A DNA stretch of 64,000 nt from Dillenia suffruticosa (taxonomy: Eukaryota; Streptophyta; Magnoliopsida; Dilleniales; Dilleniaceae): assembly GCA_033439265.1 (NCBI GenBank), contig JAVTVX010000012.1:10591001-10655000 (forward strand), in the 5' to 3' direction. Shown in pieces: positions 1 through 12,309 of this stretch. Position numbers and translations under genes: made by a program. Position 1 is the stretch's first letter, and each line of letters opens with the position of its first letter. Under the pieces are notes generated by a model. That model ran no database searches and had not been told where the DNA came from. It saw nothing but the letters and a program-made list of their open reading frames with translations.

Positions 1-2114
1 AGTGTATGAAATAAAGGTAAGCATGAACATAATTTTTGTAACCTGAGAGCATGAACATAATTGTTGTCACCTGAGTTATCTTGGGAAGATCTGAAAGCCT
101 CCTATCTTTATGTAGTGTATGGATCAACTGTTTCTTCTCTTCAACATGTTCTGTACACATTACCTGTCCTTCACAAAATATTTGAAGAAAATAATATGAG
201 ACGATATGGAAATCATGAATCATCAAAACTTCAACATCGTGCATAAACATCATCAGTATGAAATCCCAGAGATTATATTAGTCAAATATCCTACCAAATA
301 TAAACCATGGAGTACCTTATATGGTGCATAACTGCCAAATTAGAATAAGTAACCCCCCCCCCCAAAGGTCCTCAACAAATAGGCTACTCTAAACTTCCGC
401 AAACATCATAGAAAATCTAAACCATTTTACATTTCAGGTAGGGAAAGAAACAAGAAATTCTTTTTTTTGGGGGGGGGGGGGGGGGAGTGGGGTTGGTTTA
501 GGAAGGAAACTTCAATCTGATCTATTTCAGGAGGAAATTTTGCTAGAATTTTGAAATAAATTTGTGAATCATCAATATGCATCCAGCTCATGCATACAAA
601 AGACAAACAATTGTACAAATATCGTATTAATAACCAGTAATAAGTGTCCCATCATAGGTCCTTCAGCATCCATCGCCTACTTCAAAATTAACTCATGGCC
701 AATTACAAGGGCATGATTTACATACAAATGGTCACTCAATGAATGCAGTCAGAAAAGCACAAGGGCATATATGCCTAAGGATCAGGAGACTTGCCCCATT
801 GAGTAGGGAAGGGATGTCACCCTCGATTTCTAACAGGCAGGGGAAGGGGCCTACTCTCCTTCAATCGACTCACGTTTGGAGGGGATTGAAGGGTGGGTAA
901 AAAACTAATGTAGATTTAATTATTCTTTCACATTTATCTCTACCTCTTTAATATTAAAATAAGGTAAACAACACTAGAAGCAAGTCTCCCCCACTTTTCT
1001 AATTCATGAACAAACCAAACAACAGGAAGTTGCATACCCTTGACACTACTTGCAACATTTTTTTTCCCCCAATCGGCCAAACAAAGGAAAAAGCACATCT
1101 TCTCCTTTTCCCTCCCTCCCCTCAAGGAATCCAACCAAAGCCAAAGTCATGAAGAAAAGCACTAATATTGAAATAATTAAGCAGGCCCAATGTGAAAGAC
1201 AACGGTAATCTACAAGACTAGATGCCTTGCCTGGAAGAAATGTCTTTAACAACTTGGCGTACAGGTTGACACCATTGTCATGGCTTCAAAAAGGCTATGC
1301 CCTAAATCCTAGAACTGGGTATGGTATCTGGTTTTTATCACAAACTAAGCATCATCTTGGTGATAATTTTAGTTGGGAATCTTAGAACTAGAGCTTTTTT
1401 CATTGACCCAATCATGCTTTACATAACAAGCCCCCCCCTCCCCCCCAGGGGCGCCCACGGGTACTAATTCACTAAAGAAAGTATTTGTAACATTGGTCCT
1501 ATAAATCCTCTCCAAGGTACTGTAAACCTCAATCCAGTCACAAATTAGGTACAAATCAACTAGCTTGACAAACGGTGGTATAGATCCCAACCTCCATTAA
1601 AAGCAGTTCTAGCACAGTAAACAAAAGTAGTCAGCCAATCACGTGATTAGAAGTAAGGCTTCATCTTAAACCCAGCAAACTTGACACCCTTATCAAATTT
1701 ACAGAATGTCCCAATCTGTATAGCACCCACACAAACACCTAGACCAGATATAGGGCACCATAGTGACATCAACAAAGCCACAATCATAATGACGTGTCTT
1801 TGAAACATAGCACGGATAAAGAGATTTTCAAAAATCTTCAAGTGGATTGATACTCATAGAATTAGTTATCACGGTTCATTCTACTATTTCATTTCAAGAG
1901 AAATGATTACTAGGACCACGTGGGAATATTACACATACGATCGTAGAAAATCCCCCAATTAATGCTTCTCGTTATTCAAATTTCTAAACAGAAAAACTTC
2001 TAGGATAATATTTATCGTGTCTAAAGCCCTTGTCTGAACATTATAGCTCCCGATTAGTACTAACAAAGTCAATTTCAAGAAATCGAATTTTAGGGGTTTA
2101 TAGAAATTGCTTAC
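1..2114 (-). other. Probable intron 1 of the alpha/beta-hydrolase gene, continuing off the left edge
   Basis: No exon continuing the hydrolase could be found on the minus strand here: I looked for the strand around the catalytic Asp and for the C-terminal catalytic His region and saw neither. The short ORFs have no recognisable content. The stretch is non-coding and contains three C/G homopolymer tracts: C11 at 353-363, G17 at 469-485, and a C-rich run at 1431-1446. If the donor site at 2114-2118 is right, the intron is longer than 2.1 kb. The alternative is that the gene is a truncated first-exon fragment. Confidence 0.5.
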
Positions 2115-2742
2115 ATACATCGATGAAATCGGAAAGAAAACAAGAGGAAGCAATGGCAGGCGGCTTGTAGAAGGTAATTCTCATCAATTCCCTCAACTTT
2201 TTGGGTGTTTGGGGAATCAAAAGACTCTGGGCCTCCTCAACAGTCTTGACCTGGAACAAGCCCGCCTCCATATCTTTCTCTTCCAAACATACCCCAGCAC
2301 AGATAAGCACCACTCTCTCCACCATCTCCGGATACTGCGCCGCCAGTCGATAACTTATGAAACCACCGTAGCTGATTCCAACAACGTTAGTCCTAGAAAC
2401 GCCGTGGAAGTCCATGAGTTTCTTGACGCAATCAGCTTGGAAGGTTTCGGAGCGATCGGGGCGGGAAGTATACGAGTCCCCGAAGAAGACAAGGTCGGGA
2501 ATGTAGAGGTTGAATTTGGAGGAGAGAGGAGAGATAAATTCATTGAATTGCCACATTGCGTTGGCGCCAAAACCGTGGATGAGGAGGAGGGATGGTTTGG
2601 AGGGATGACGAGATTTGGGAATCCAACAGTGCATGACTGTGCCGTCTCTGAGATCTGTGGAGGCTGATTTCAGACCTGTTCTGGTGAATGTGAAGCGCAA
2701 GCACTTGTCTCTTGTTGTTGTGAAGCTAATGCACTTCGCCAT
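2115..2742 (-). CDS. Alpha/beta-hydrolase fold protein, first exon (gene partial at left window edge)
   Basis: This is the N-terminal exon of a plant alpha/beta-hydrolase, of the type annotated in plants as alpha/beta-hydrolase superfamily (epoxide-hydrolase or MhpC-like). The ATG is at 2742-2740; the reading frame is open further upstream, but that part is low-complexity 5' leader, so the internal Met (MAKCISF) is the start. From this Met, an oxyanion-hole motif HGFGAN lies at residues 56-61 and the nucleophile elbow GISYG at 122-126, with Ser124 as the predicted nucleophile. The exon ends after the LSDFID segment. Two GT donors are possible, GTATGT from 2118 or GTAAGC from 2114 (coordinates decreasing), which changes the exon end by 4 bp. 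The catalytic Asp and His would be encoded by downstream exons outside the window. The substrate is unknown. The frame is intact over about 209 codons, unlike everything around it, so this is probably a live gene. Confidence 0.85.
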
Positions 2743-3010
2743 TTCAGAAAAACTGAGACCAAAAGAGAGAGAATTCTCGCTCGCTCGCTCGCTCGCTCTC
2801 TTTCCCTCTCTCTCGGTGCTAATTATGCTTGGTAGATGGGTGGCGAATGTGGGGGACAACGAGGGTGGGTTCGATGGGGGCAGCTTTGAAATTGAAATGG
2901 CGTACTGGCGTGGACATTTGGATACCGAAAGCATGACCGGGAAGGAACAAGTTGACTCGAGCTTTCTGATGGTCAATGTCAGTTTTGTCATTTTATTTTT
3001 TTTTTATTAT
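2743..3010 (-). promoter_or_regulatory. 5' leader and proximal promoter of the hydrolase gene, with a CTCG/CT repeat
   Basis: Immediately upstream of the ATG the gene strand carries a GAGC tetranucleotide repeat and GAGA runs (2768-2817), typical of plant 5' leaders and core promoters with GA/CT microsatellites. No clear TATA box was seen. A T-rich tract at 2993-3032 marks the end of the leader-like sequence. The transcription start cannot be fixed from sequence alone. Confidence 0.4.
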
Positions 3011-3273
3011 TATTATTTATTTTTTTTTTTTTTGGGTAGATTTGCATTTCTTCATTCTTATCCAATACGGGCAATTTTGAATAATGCTTCGAAAACAAAA
3101 GTCCCACAGGTTATGTGATTTCTTGATACATCAATTATAATCATATTATATGAAATGCTAATGTATATAAAGAAATTTTACTAACTCTAATCTTTATATT
3201 TATCAATTTGATTTATTTTCGACAAGCCTATGAATAAAATTATTCTAGCATTTTATTAAGATTATTGAAAAAA
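3011..3273. other. Intergenic AT-rich spacer
   Basis: This lies between the hydrolase promoter and the LTR of copia-A. It starts with a T-rich tract and I see no gene, RNA or repeat in it. Confidence 0.5.
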
Positions 3274-3570
3274 TGTTATAAAATTCAGAAATTATGATAA
3301 ATTCAAAAAATAGAATAAAATGTGGAGAGGGGATAATTTTAAAGAGAATGATTTTTGTTTTCTTTATTGTTTTGTATATATTCAATACGTTGAATAAATG
3401 AATTATTTATATAAATTGGGACGTGTACATAAAGAAAATGTATAAAATCAATTTAATCAAATATTCTCTTAAATATATAATATTTCAATATTGTGTTACT
3501 TGGGATAACATAATTTGATGATACTATTAATAATAATATTGTCATCATGTGTATATTTTAAAAATATTCA
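3274..3570 (-). repeat. 3' LTR of copia-A
   Basis: Direct-repeat partner of 8360-8649. On the minus strand it begins TGAATATT. Just before that, purine-rich stretches of the polypurine-tract type are visible (GTGGGAG at about 3620, and GGAAGG at the LTR edge). Confidence 0.8.
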
Positions 3571-3854
3571 CCTTCCATATATTAGATGTCTATTCAAATT
3601 TTATAAAATTTATAATACTCCCACTTAAATATTCATTATACAAAGAATAGATTTCATTAAAATCTTATTAACAAAAAACCTAGTGGAAAAAAATTCTAAT
3701 GAAGAAAAAAAAAGGTACACTTTTCAAAATATTTGATAATATATTTACTCTCACTATTAAGAATATCTCTTGAAATCTTTAAATTGATACATTTTAAGTT
3801 GTTTCACCAATTTTGTAAATGTAATAGTTGGCGTAGATTTGGTAAATGAATCTG

Positions 3855-6800
3855 TTAAATTCTTAATTGATTGGATTTGTTATCCCTCGATTTTACTATT
3901 TTTCTGAAGACCGTGTGTATAGAAAAATTTTGATAAAATGAGTTTAGTTCTATATCCTTTAATATATCTTTTCTTAAATTATGCAATGCAGGCAGCATTG
4001 TCTTCAAATAATATTGTAAGGACATCTTCCTTGGAGGATAACTCGCTATTTTTTTGAATATGATGAGCATTGAGCTTAACCAAATATATTCTTGGCTTGT
4101 TTCATGAATAGTTATAATCTTAGCATGATTCAAAAAAATAATAGTCGTAAATTATTTTATAAATCACCCTGATATAGCAATACCATCATAAGTAAATATA
4201 TATCTGGTCTCAGATCGTACTTTATATGGATCAGATAAGGATCCAATATCCGCATATCCAATCAATACTGCTTTAGAATTATTAAAATAAAACAAGTCAA
4301 GGTCAACTATTTATTGGAGATATAGAAAAATTATATTTGACCCCATTAGAATATCATCATGTAAGAGAAAAATTAAATCTTGTTAATATATTTATAGTAA
4401 ATGATATATTCAGTCTTGTATAATTAAGAAGATACATAAATGCTCCAATGGCACTGAGATATAATATTTTAGGACTAAGAAGTTCTTCATGCTTCTCCCA
4501 TAATTGGAAACAATCTTTATCAATACCAAGTGATCGAACGACCATTGAAGTACTCGATGGATATGCTTTATCCATATAAAAACATTGTAAAATTTTAACA
4601 GTATAACTTGATTGATGAATGAGTATCTTATCTTTTAAATGTTCAATCTATAAATCCAGAAAAAAAATCAATTTTTCAAAATTCTTGATCTCAAATTCTC
4701 TTCTCATATATTCAATAGTTTTGAAAATCTTTTAAGGAGTTTCAATGAAATTTAAATGATCAATATAAATTGTAATGATTACAAAACTCATTTCAATTTT
4801 CTTAATAAAAAAAATATGGGCATATTGGGTTGTTTACATAGCCCCCTTTAAGTAAATATTCATTTAAAGGATGAAACCATATTTGTTCAAATTGTTTTAA
4901 ATCATACAAAGATTTTTGCAACTTAGTGCAGTAAATTTGATGGAAATTTTGTTCACATGTGTTAGGTAATTTAAATCTTTTAGGAATTTTTATATAAATA
5001 TCATTTTCCAATATCCCATATAGATAAACAGTGATTACATCTATTAAACACATCTCAAGTTTTTCATGCATTACTAAAGTGATAAGAAATCGTAATGTAA
5101 TTGTATCCACTACAGGTAAATGTATATTACTATAATCAAGACTCAATCTTTGGGAAAACTTTTGTTTTGTGCTGCAAGTCGTGCTTTATAATGCACAATT
5201 TCATTTTTCTCGTTTCGTTTGTGCACAAACCAAAAACTTTGTGTTTAGTAAGCAACTCCAATTCAAATTGGATTAGATCTTTCATTTAATCCAATCATTT
5301 CTCTTTTGACATCACAAATCAATTTTAGCTCAAGATTCTCAATTTTTTTATAATTTCAAGTGCCACATTATATGCAAAAATATTATTCACGATTGTTTCA
5401 ATTCTATCCCAATATATCCTTATTTTCGTGAAATTTATAGAAATGTTATTATGTGTTTTTTAAGAGTTTGAAATTTGTGCTCTTTAGTAGTTATATCTGA
5501 CTCTACAGGAGTCTGATTTCTATCATTAGTAATCTTTTAAAATTCTTTATTATTTAATTCATTTAAATGATCATAATCAATAGATTTCATTTTCTCTCGA
5601 AAGTTTTTATCTTTAACGCTAAGAGATCTATCTCACTTTAAACTCATTTGCTATAATATTTATGGATTGTCCCGTCAGGACATCAACCTTAATTGGCATA
5701 TTTTCTGTTGAAAATTTTGATTTTGTATCTCTTTTAGAGTCAACAAACACATCAAGTAATTGATTTGTGATATTTTGTAAATGTATTATTTTTTGAGCTT
5801 TTAGTTCACAGGTTTTTATATGAGAATCAAGAGAAGCTAGTAATGACATATGCCATACAATTTCATTTTTTTATTGTTCATTTTCTTCTCCTAATATTGA
5901 AAAATTTGTTTCATCGAAACGATAGTCTATAAATTTTGCAGGAAAGATATCACTCGTCAAGATATCTGATGATAAAAAGTGACTCATATCCAATATATAT
6001 TTTCATCCTTCTTTGGACCCTTATTTTAGTTTTGTGTGGTGTCACTACAGAAACATAAATCGCACATCCGAAAATTCATAGATAAAAAATATTAAATTTA
6101 TAACCAAAAGTCAATTGTAGAGGGAAATATTTATGATAATTTGTCAGTCTTATAAGTATAAATACTGATATATGCTGAATAGCATATCCCTAGGCATATA
6201 TAGGGAGTTTTGTTCTCATTAATAATGGTCTAATAATTAATTACAATCGTTTGATAAATAATTCAGTGAAACTATTTTGTGTATAAACATAAACTATAGA
6301 ATGTTCAATACTGATATCAATAGACATACAATAATTATCAAAGACATAAGATGAATATTCATTAGTATTATCTAACCAAAATTTCTTAATTGAATAATTT
6401 GAAAATTGTGCTCTTAACTTAACAATTTAGGCAAATAATCTTGCAAATGTGAGGTCATGGGTTAATAATAAGTAAATATATGATCATCTTGAAAATGCAT
6501 CAATAAATACCATAAAATATTTAAAAGGTCTGCATGGCAGATGAACTCATCTACATATATCACCATGAATTTTTTTCAGAAGTTTAGGAGATTCAATTCC
6601 TTCTTTAATTGGTGAAAGTTTCATAATAAATTTTCTTTAAAAACAAGCAACACATGAAAATTCACTTGTTTTTATTAATTTTTGACTTTTTGATGTGTGA
6701 CCATGTGAATTTCTTTCTCATCATTATCGATCAAGAGTGTCCTAATCGATCATGCCAAGTGAAAAAATCATTGGAATCGGTAAAGTTTGGTGCATTTTAA

Positions 6801-8150
6801 TCATATTAATTTTAGTATAGTATAAGCCAGAAGAAAGAAAGACAACTTTTCTACAATATGATAACCATTTCAACATTTCAATGAGTGATAGTATAAGCCA
6901 AAAATTATAGTTGTAATGCACAAATATTCAACATTTGCATTATTCATTCTCTCACTATGATACCCATTTTACCTTTAAAACTTAGAAAAATTTTTTCGAG
7001 ACTTAATTGAATGTAATGCATTATTTATGACAAATTTTGTTCCTTCAGGGAGACAGATATATGTTCTATCAGGACCTTCAATTAATTTTGTACCATCACT
7101 TATGACATTAACAGTTGTTTCTCCCAACTTCAAGTAGGAGAAGTAATTTTTATTTTTAAATATTGTATGTGTCATAATACGATCAATGAGACATTTGTCT
7201 TCTTCACCTTTCATTGATCTCAGATTTTTTACAATATCCATATTTTTTTAAGGAAAAACTACAAGAGATAATTAATTTCCTTGAATAAAGTATATTTCAT
7301 AAAAACTATTAAATCAAGTAAAAAAATTATAATAAAGTGCATTACATAATTAACTTTAAAATAATTATAAAATTAATTTATTTTATATTTTCATAACATA
7401 TGGTTACATGTTTCAAAATATCTTGAAAGTTTTTGGTGCAATAATAATAATTATAAAAGAAATAAAAAGTTATTAGATTAACTAATATTTTTCATCTTTT
7501 TTGTCTTATTTTTTATCATGATTTTTTCATTTCTGGTAGTTTGATGAATTTGCATGACTACAAGTGGTTCAATAAAATTGTATAACCACTTCTGGTGGTT
7601 TGATGAATTTGTATAATCAAAATCATTGTTATGACAAAATTTTTAGCCGTGACCACAACTTCTTCCATATTCATAAGAATCTTTAATCAAATCCGTTTCA
7701 AAGAATGGACTAAAACCAATGTATCAAGTTTCATGATATAATTTATTATTTTGTTCAGCCACAAGAAAATATAAAATCAATTTAGAATAATTTTGAATCC
7801 TTTTTCTTAATATTGCTACCAGGAGCAAATTTGAGCCATGAAAAATGATTTTTTTTTTAAATATCGTAGAATTGTACTCATTAATTAAATTGAGATTGTA
7901 TAATAACAAATGTGACCAATCATATCGGGATTTACGAAGAGTAATCATCTTTAGGCAGTTATATCTTTCTTTCAAATTATTCCATGAATCAAGTGGGTTT
8001 TAATAATGGAATGAACAACCATTTTCAGGTGATTATATTTTCCCATCAAATTATTCCATAAATCAAGAGAATTTAACAAAAGGAAAAACAACTATCTTCA
8101 GGTGGTGATATCTTTTCATCATTATTGCTTGTTCAAATTATTTATTTTAA
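3855..8150 (-). pseudogene. copia-A gag-pol polyprotein remnant
   Basis: Read on the minus strand in the order of the polyprotein. A gag UBN2-type segment lies at 7975-7724, with the family's EYNS and LVAEQNN motifs. The zinc-knuckle/protease/pre-integrase region is at 7241-6975, with a THTIFKNKNYF segment. Decayed integrase sequence fills about 6960-5990. The reverse transcriptase N-half is at 5146-4802 (PVVDTITLRFLITLV..CLIDVITVYLYG) and its C-half at 4575-4357 (YLSAIGAFMYLLNYTR). RNase H is at 4133-3855 (IHETSQEYIWL). The active-site region of RT is interrupted by frameshifts. This is the standard Ty1-copia order (integrase before RT). No frame is long enough to make a working product. Confidence 0.8.
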
Positions 8151-8359
8151 TGGTGTTTTCAAAATACATTGCATCAATTGCATTTCAACATCAAGGACAT
8201 GATGAATAGTTCTTTTGAGAAATATAAATAAGTAAAAACTTAAATTTGATCAAATTAGTTCTAAGAAAAATTGATAAGTAAACTTATCTCAAGATCACCT
8301 TGAACAATAAGATCTTCCATTCTTCAATAATTCACCAAGGTATAGCCATACTAATGACG

Positions 8360-8649
8360 TGTTATATAATTTAAAAAATTATGATAAATTCAAAAAATAA
8401 AATTCAATATAGAGAGAATAATTTTTGTTTTCTATTGCTTTGTGTATATTTAATACATTGAATAAATTGAGTATTTATAAAAATTGAAGTATGTACGTTA
8501 AAAGAAATATCGAAGTCAACATAATCAAATATTCTCTCAAATATATAATACTACAATATTGTGTTATTTGGGATAACATAATTTGATATATATAAAAAGA
8601 TATTGTTAATAATAATATTGGTATCATGTGTATTTTTAAAAAATATTCA
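8360..8649 (-). repeat. 5' LTR of copia-A
   Basis: Direct-repeat partner of 3274-3570, with TG...CA ends. No clear initiator-Met-tRNA primer site was seen next to its inner edge (below 8360), in contrast to the other LTR elements of this window. Confidence 0.8.
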
Positions 8650-8689
8650 TAGTATTGGTTTTAAATTTTGTCTCACAAAAAAAATTACT

Positions 8690-9950
8690 TTTTATATAAA
8701 AAATTAAATCAATTTTTATATCTCTAAATATATTAATTTTAAATTTTCTCTTTTCTAAAAAAAAAAAAACTAAAATTGGTTTTTTTTCTCAAAGTTAAGA
8801 ACATTAAATTTCCTATTTGAAAAGTTAATTTAGTTCATAATTTCTTTCTCTAAACAAATTAATTTAAGTTAACTCTCTAAAAAATAGATATAGTTTTCCA
8901 ACTTCAAAACTAAGTATATTAATTTTCTCTCTTTAAAAAATAAATTTAATGTACATTTCCTCTATCTAAACACATTGATTTTAAATTTTTTCTCTCTTAT
9001 AAAATTTATTTTCTCTATAAAACTAAACACTTTAATTTTTTTTCTCTTTATAATTTAAATTTAATTATCTCTTTTTTAAAATACATTGGTTTAAGTTCTC
9101 TAAAAAATATAAATATAGTTTTTATATTTTTAAAATTAAATGCATTATTTTTCTATCTCTAAAAGTCAACTTAATTCATATTTTTTAAATACATTAATTC
9201 TAAATTTTTTTCTTTTTACGAACACGGAATATAGTTTTTTTGTCTAAAACTATCTAAAAATTAATTTATTTCACATTTTTTTCTATATAAGCACATAAAT
9301 TTTAAGTTTTATAATTTCAAAAGAAAAAAACCAAATTGAGCCTTTGTCTCTTTAAAATTAGGTCATTAATTTTTTGATCTTTTAGAAACCAATTTATTTC
9401 ACATTCTTACCTTTAAACACATTTACTTTAAATTTTATTTCTTAATAAATCCAAATTTAGTCCTTCTCTTTTTAAAATTAAGTACAATAATTTTCCTCAT
9501 CTAAGAATTAGTTTATTTTACATTTTTTCTTTCTAAATATATTGATTTGAAGTTTTTCCTTGGTGATAAAACCAAAATGGATTTCTTTCTCTTTTAAGCA
9601 TGTTTGAATGATTCTTAATTTTCTTTCTCTATAAATATTACACATATTAATTTTCTTTCATTATATTCAATTTAATTTACATTTTCTCTCTATAAGTACA
9701 TAAATTTAAAGTTCTGTCTCTAAAATTAAATACACTAATTTTCTCTCTCTAAAAAATTAAATTAAATTAATATAAATTTTGTATCTCTAAAAACTTGAAG
9801 TTTCTAATTTTTGCTTTTTAGAAAAATTAAATTTATTTTTATTTAAAACTAAACACATTAATTTTGTCACTTAAAAAATTAATTTAATTCATATTTTTTT
9901 TTCACTTTAATGCATTCATATATTTTAGATTTTTTTCCCTTTCAACTTGT
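8690..9950. repeat. Degenerate AT-rich tandem repeat, about 115-bp period
   Basis: A motif like CTAAACACATTGATTTTAAA recurs near 8724, 8850, 8966, 9078, 9186, 9287, 9411 and 9532, with spacings of roughly 100-126 bp, and weaker copies appear up to about 9910. Between copies there are recurring TTTCTCTCT and AATTTAATTCACATTTTT segments. The array lies exactly between copia-A and the hAT element and encodes nothing. It could be a decayed satellite or a subterminal repeat of an unrecognised transposon. Confidence 0.5.
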
Positions 9951-10737
9951 CACCCTACCTCAGAGATTTTGGAGGACAAAAATGCATAAGGGTGAGTATT
10001 TGAATAAATCATAACCAAAATAATCAAAACTGAAATAATCGATTCAATTCGATTATGTAATTTTCATAAATATAACTTAACCAAATAAATTAAAAACCAA
10101 TAATTTGTTTAACCGAATTAGGTGGTTAATTTGATTCATTTATCTAAATTAATCAAATTATTAAAATCTCTTACTATATATTATTCATATCAACCTATAA
10201 CTATAAAATGTAATTTTAAAATTCCAAATTCACTTATTATTTTAAGTTCACCAATTGTCGTTTTACAAATTTCAAACAAAATAACAAAAGACAAAACTTT
10301 TAAACTAAATTTGCTATCCTATTAGTAGCTCATGAAACAATTACAAAACAAGTTCTAAAATAATAGAAATTAAAAAATTTAAGGAAAAAAAGCCTTTAGC
10401 CTTCAAGGGACACAAGATTTCCATTCCTCCAAGTTACTTTCAACCTATTTCCAACTCAAATAGAAGGGATTGCAAGCTATTTAGCTACATTTAATATATG
10501 TGAAAATAAGATAACATATATATTTAGTATAAAATATATAACAATTGTCCTAAAAATATGTAAAGAAATTAAAATTTTAATGATATTTTTACCTTGATCA
10601 AGCTTCTCAATTTCTTCGGTATATGCCTCAACATTCATTGGCTTCTCATAAGTTCTAAACCAATCTTAAACACATATAGGAGCTTGCAACATTAAATGAT
10701 TCAAAGAGCTATGAAATGCATCAATTATGTGACCATC

Positions 10738-11574
10738 CACTACTAGAAAAAACAGTATCAGTGATGGACTAATACCGACGGAAAAAAATCCGTCGGTAAT
10801 AGCGACGGATTTCCAATGGATTAATGTCAGACTAAATACCGACAGATTAGTGACAGAAATATTTCTATCGCTAAACCCTAAAAAAAAAGAAACAATTGTA
10901 AAATTATAAGCGACGGATTACCAATGGAATTTTTAGCGACGGAATATTTCTGTCGCTAATCCGTCGGTGAATTGGTGAAGGAAAAAAAAGTAAAAAAATA
11001 TATATATGTAAAGCCATTAGCGACGGAAAAATTAACAACGGATTACTGATGAAAAATTAGTGACGGATTTTTTTATTTTTTAAATTTTATTTAATAATTC
11101 TTTTTATTTTTATTTGATTTTTTCAAAATTTTTATTATTTTATTTTAAGCAAAAATAAATTTATTTTATTATTTTATAATAAATTATAATTTTATATTAT
11201 TTTTTTATTATTAAAAAATATGAGATAAATATAAGAAGTAAAAAAATATATATATGAATAGGTAAGTAATTTGGTCTGATGGCTGTCTTGCTCTAATTCT
11301 TTTCCTTGTGCATGGGTTCGAGGCTCCCCGAAGACAAAGTAGGTAATTTTCACAAATTAAAGGTGGGGTGGCAAGCGGGTTAGGTTGAGCTGTAGGTTCT
11401 GGAGTTGCAAGCCTTTTTTTTTATAACTCAAAACTCAATGACGGACTGGGATCCGTCGCTGAATTTTTTTTTTCTTGTTTCAGCGATAAATTTTTTTCGT
11501 CACTAATATCAGCGATGGAAAATAGACTTCAATGATGGATTTTTCTATCGTTGAAAGTCCATTTTCTAATAGTG
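10738..11574. mobile_element. Non-autonomous CACTA transposon inserted in the hAT transposase gene
   Basis: The element begins CACTACTAGAAAA and ends TTTTCTAATAGTG, and is flanked on both sides by ATC (10735-10737 and 11575-11577), the 3-bp TSD expected for CACTA elements. Its ends are packed with GCGACGGA/TCCGTCGC motifs in both orientations, the subterminal transposase-binding repeats of this superfamily. There is no transposase gene. Removing 837 bp plus one ATC restores the reading frame of the hAT dimerisation domain across the join. Confidence 0.9.
11255..11430 (+). other. Possible tRNA-derived (SINE-like) segment inside the CACTA element
   Basis: An A-box-like TGGTCTGATGG is followed 43 nt later by a B-box-like GGTTCGAGGC, the spacing of a tRNA promoter, and a T-run follows near 11409-11417. 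It differs from the rest of the element, which is made of GCGACGGA repeats. No target duplication was seen, so it may also be an ordinary internal segment of the element. Confidence 0.3.
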
Positions 11575-12309
11575 ATCATTGCTAAATACAAATTCAGATG
11601 CAACTGTGGAGATTGGGATTATTAGAACGTGACAAACCATTTGGGAAAGGATGGGAAATCTTAGACTATTTAATTTCCAGTATCCCAAAATATCATAGCC
11701 ATTTGTATGCTCTTCACGAATTTTTTCCATATATTTATCTAACTTTGATTGAGAACAAGAAGAAACTCCAACCACCTTATGAAACATATCATAATATATG
11801 AAACTTCTAGTTGCTTTTTTCTATCCCACTTTATCAATTATGATACTTTGGTTTGTTTGCCTTTATATTCATTATACAACCCATACAAGGCAACCTTAAC
11901 ATTTGCTCCTAAAGTTTTACCCATGTCTCCGGCATTCATCTTAGACTACACAAACAACAGAAGATCTAGTTTGTGTCTAGGATCAAAAACATCAACAATA
12001 AAAATCAACAAATTCATCTTATCAAGATTTCCAAAATACTTGTCAAATTTTTATCTCATCTTTTTAACCATTACTTTCAAATCAATATCATCATCTTCAC
12101 TACCACTTTTATTAGTTAACAACTTTAACATAGCATCAATTTCACAGATTTCAGTAAAAAAAAAATGTTTTAGAACCTTCACCAATCTCCCCACCTTTTT
12201 CCAATCCTCTTTCATCGGGATTCCATCCATTAACTCAAGTTCACTTTCAAAATTGTTATCATGATCCTCAAAGTAATCAAAAATAAATAAGGATAAAACA
12301 TAACAAGTT

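Larger units (their letters stand above)
3274..8649 (-). mobile_element. Ty1-copia LTR retrotransposon, decayed (copia-A)
   Basis: Two direct repeats of about 290 bp (3274-3570 and 8360-8649) share long stretches such as a common 'ATTGTGTTA..TGGGATAACATAATTTGAT' block, begin with TG and end with CA. Between them the minus strand carries copia gag, protease, integrase, reverse transcriptase and RNase H remnants in the canonical order. The flanking 5-bp sequences (AAAAA and TAGTA) do not match, so either the ends have decayed or the boundaries are off by a few bases. The LTRs have clearly diverged and every ORF is broken, so this is an old insertion. Confidence 0.85.

Noticed and set aside
61-246. 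61-codon plus-strand ORF near the left edge
   Set aside because: No recognisable domain and no supporting splice or codon signal; within the presumed hydrolase intron.
2107-2667. 186-codon plus-strand ORF
   Set aside because: Exact antisense of the alpha/beta-hydrolase exon, whose own strand shows the HGFG and GxSxG motifs.
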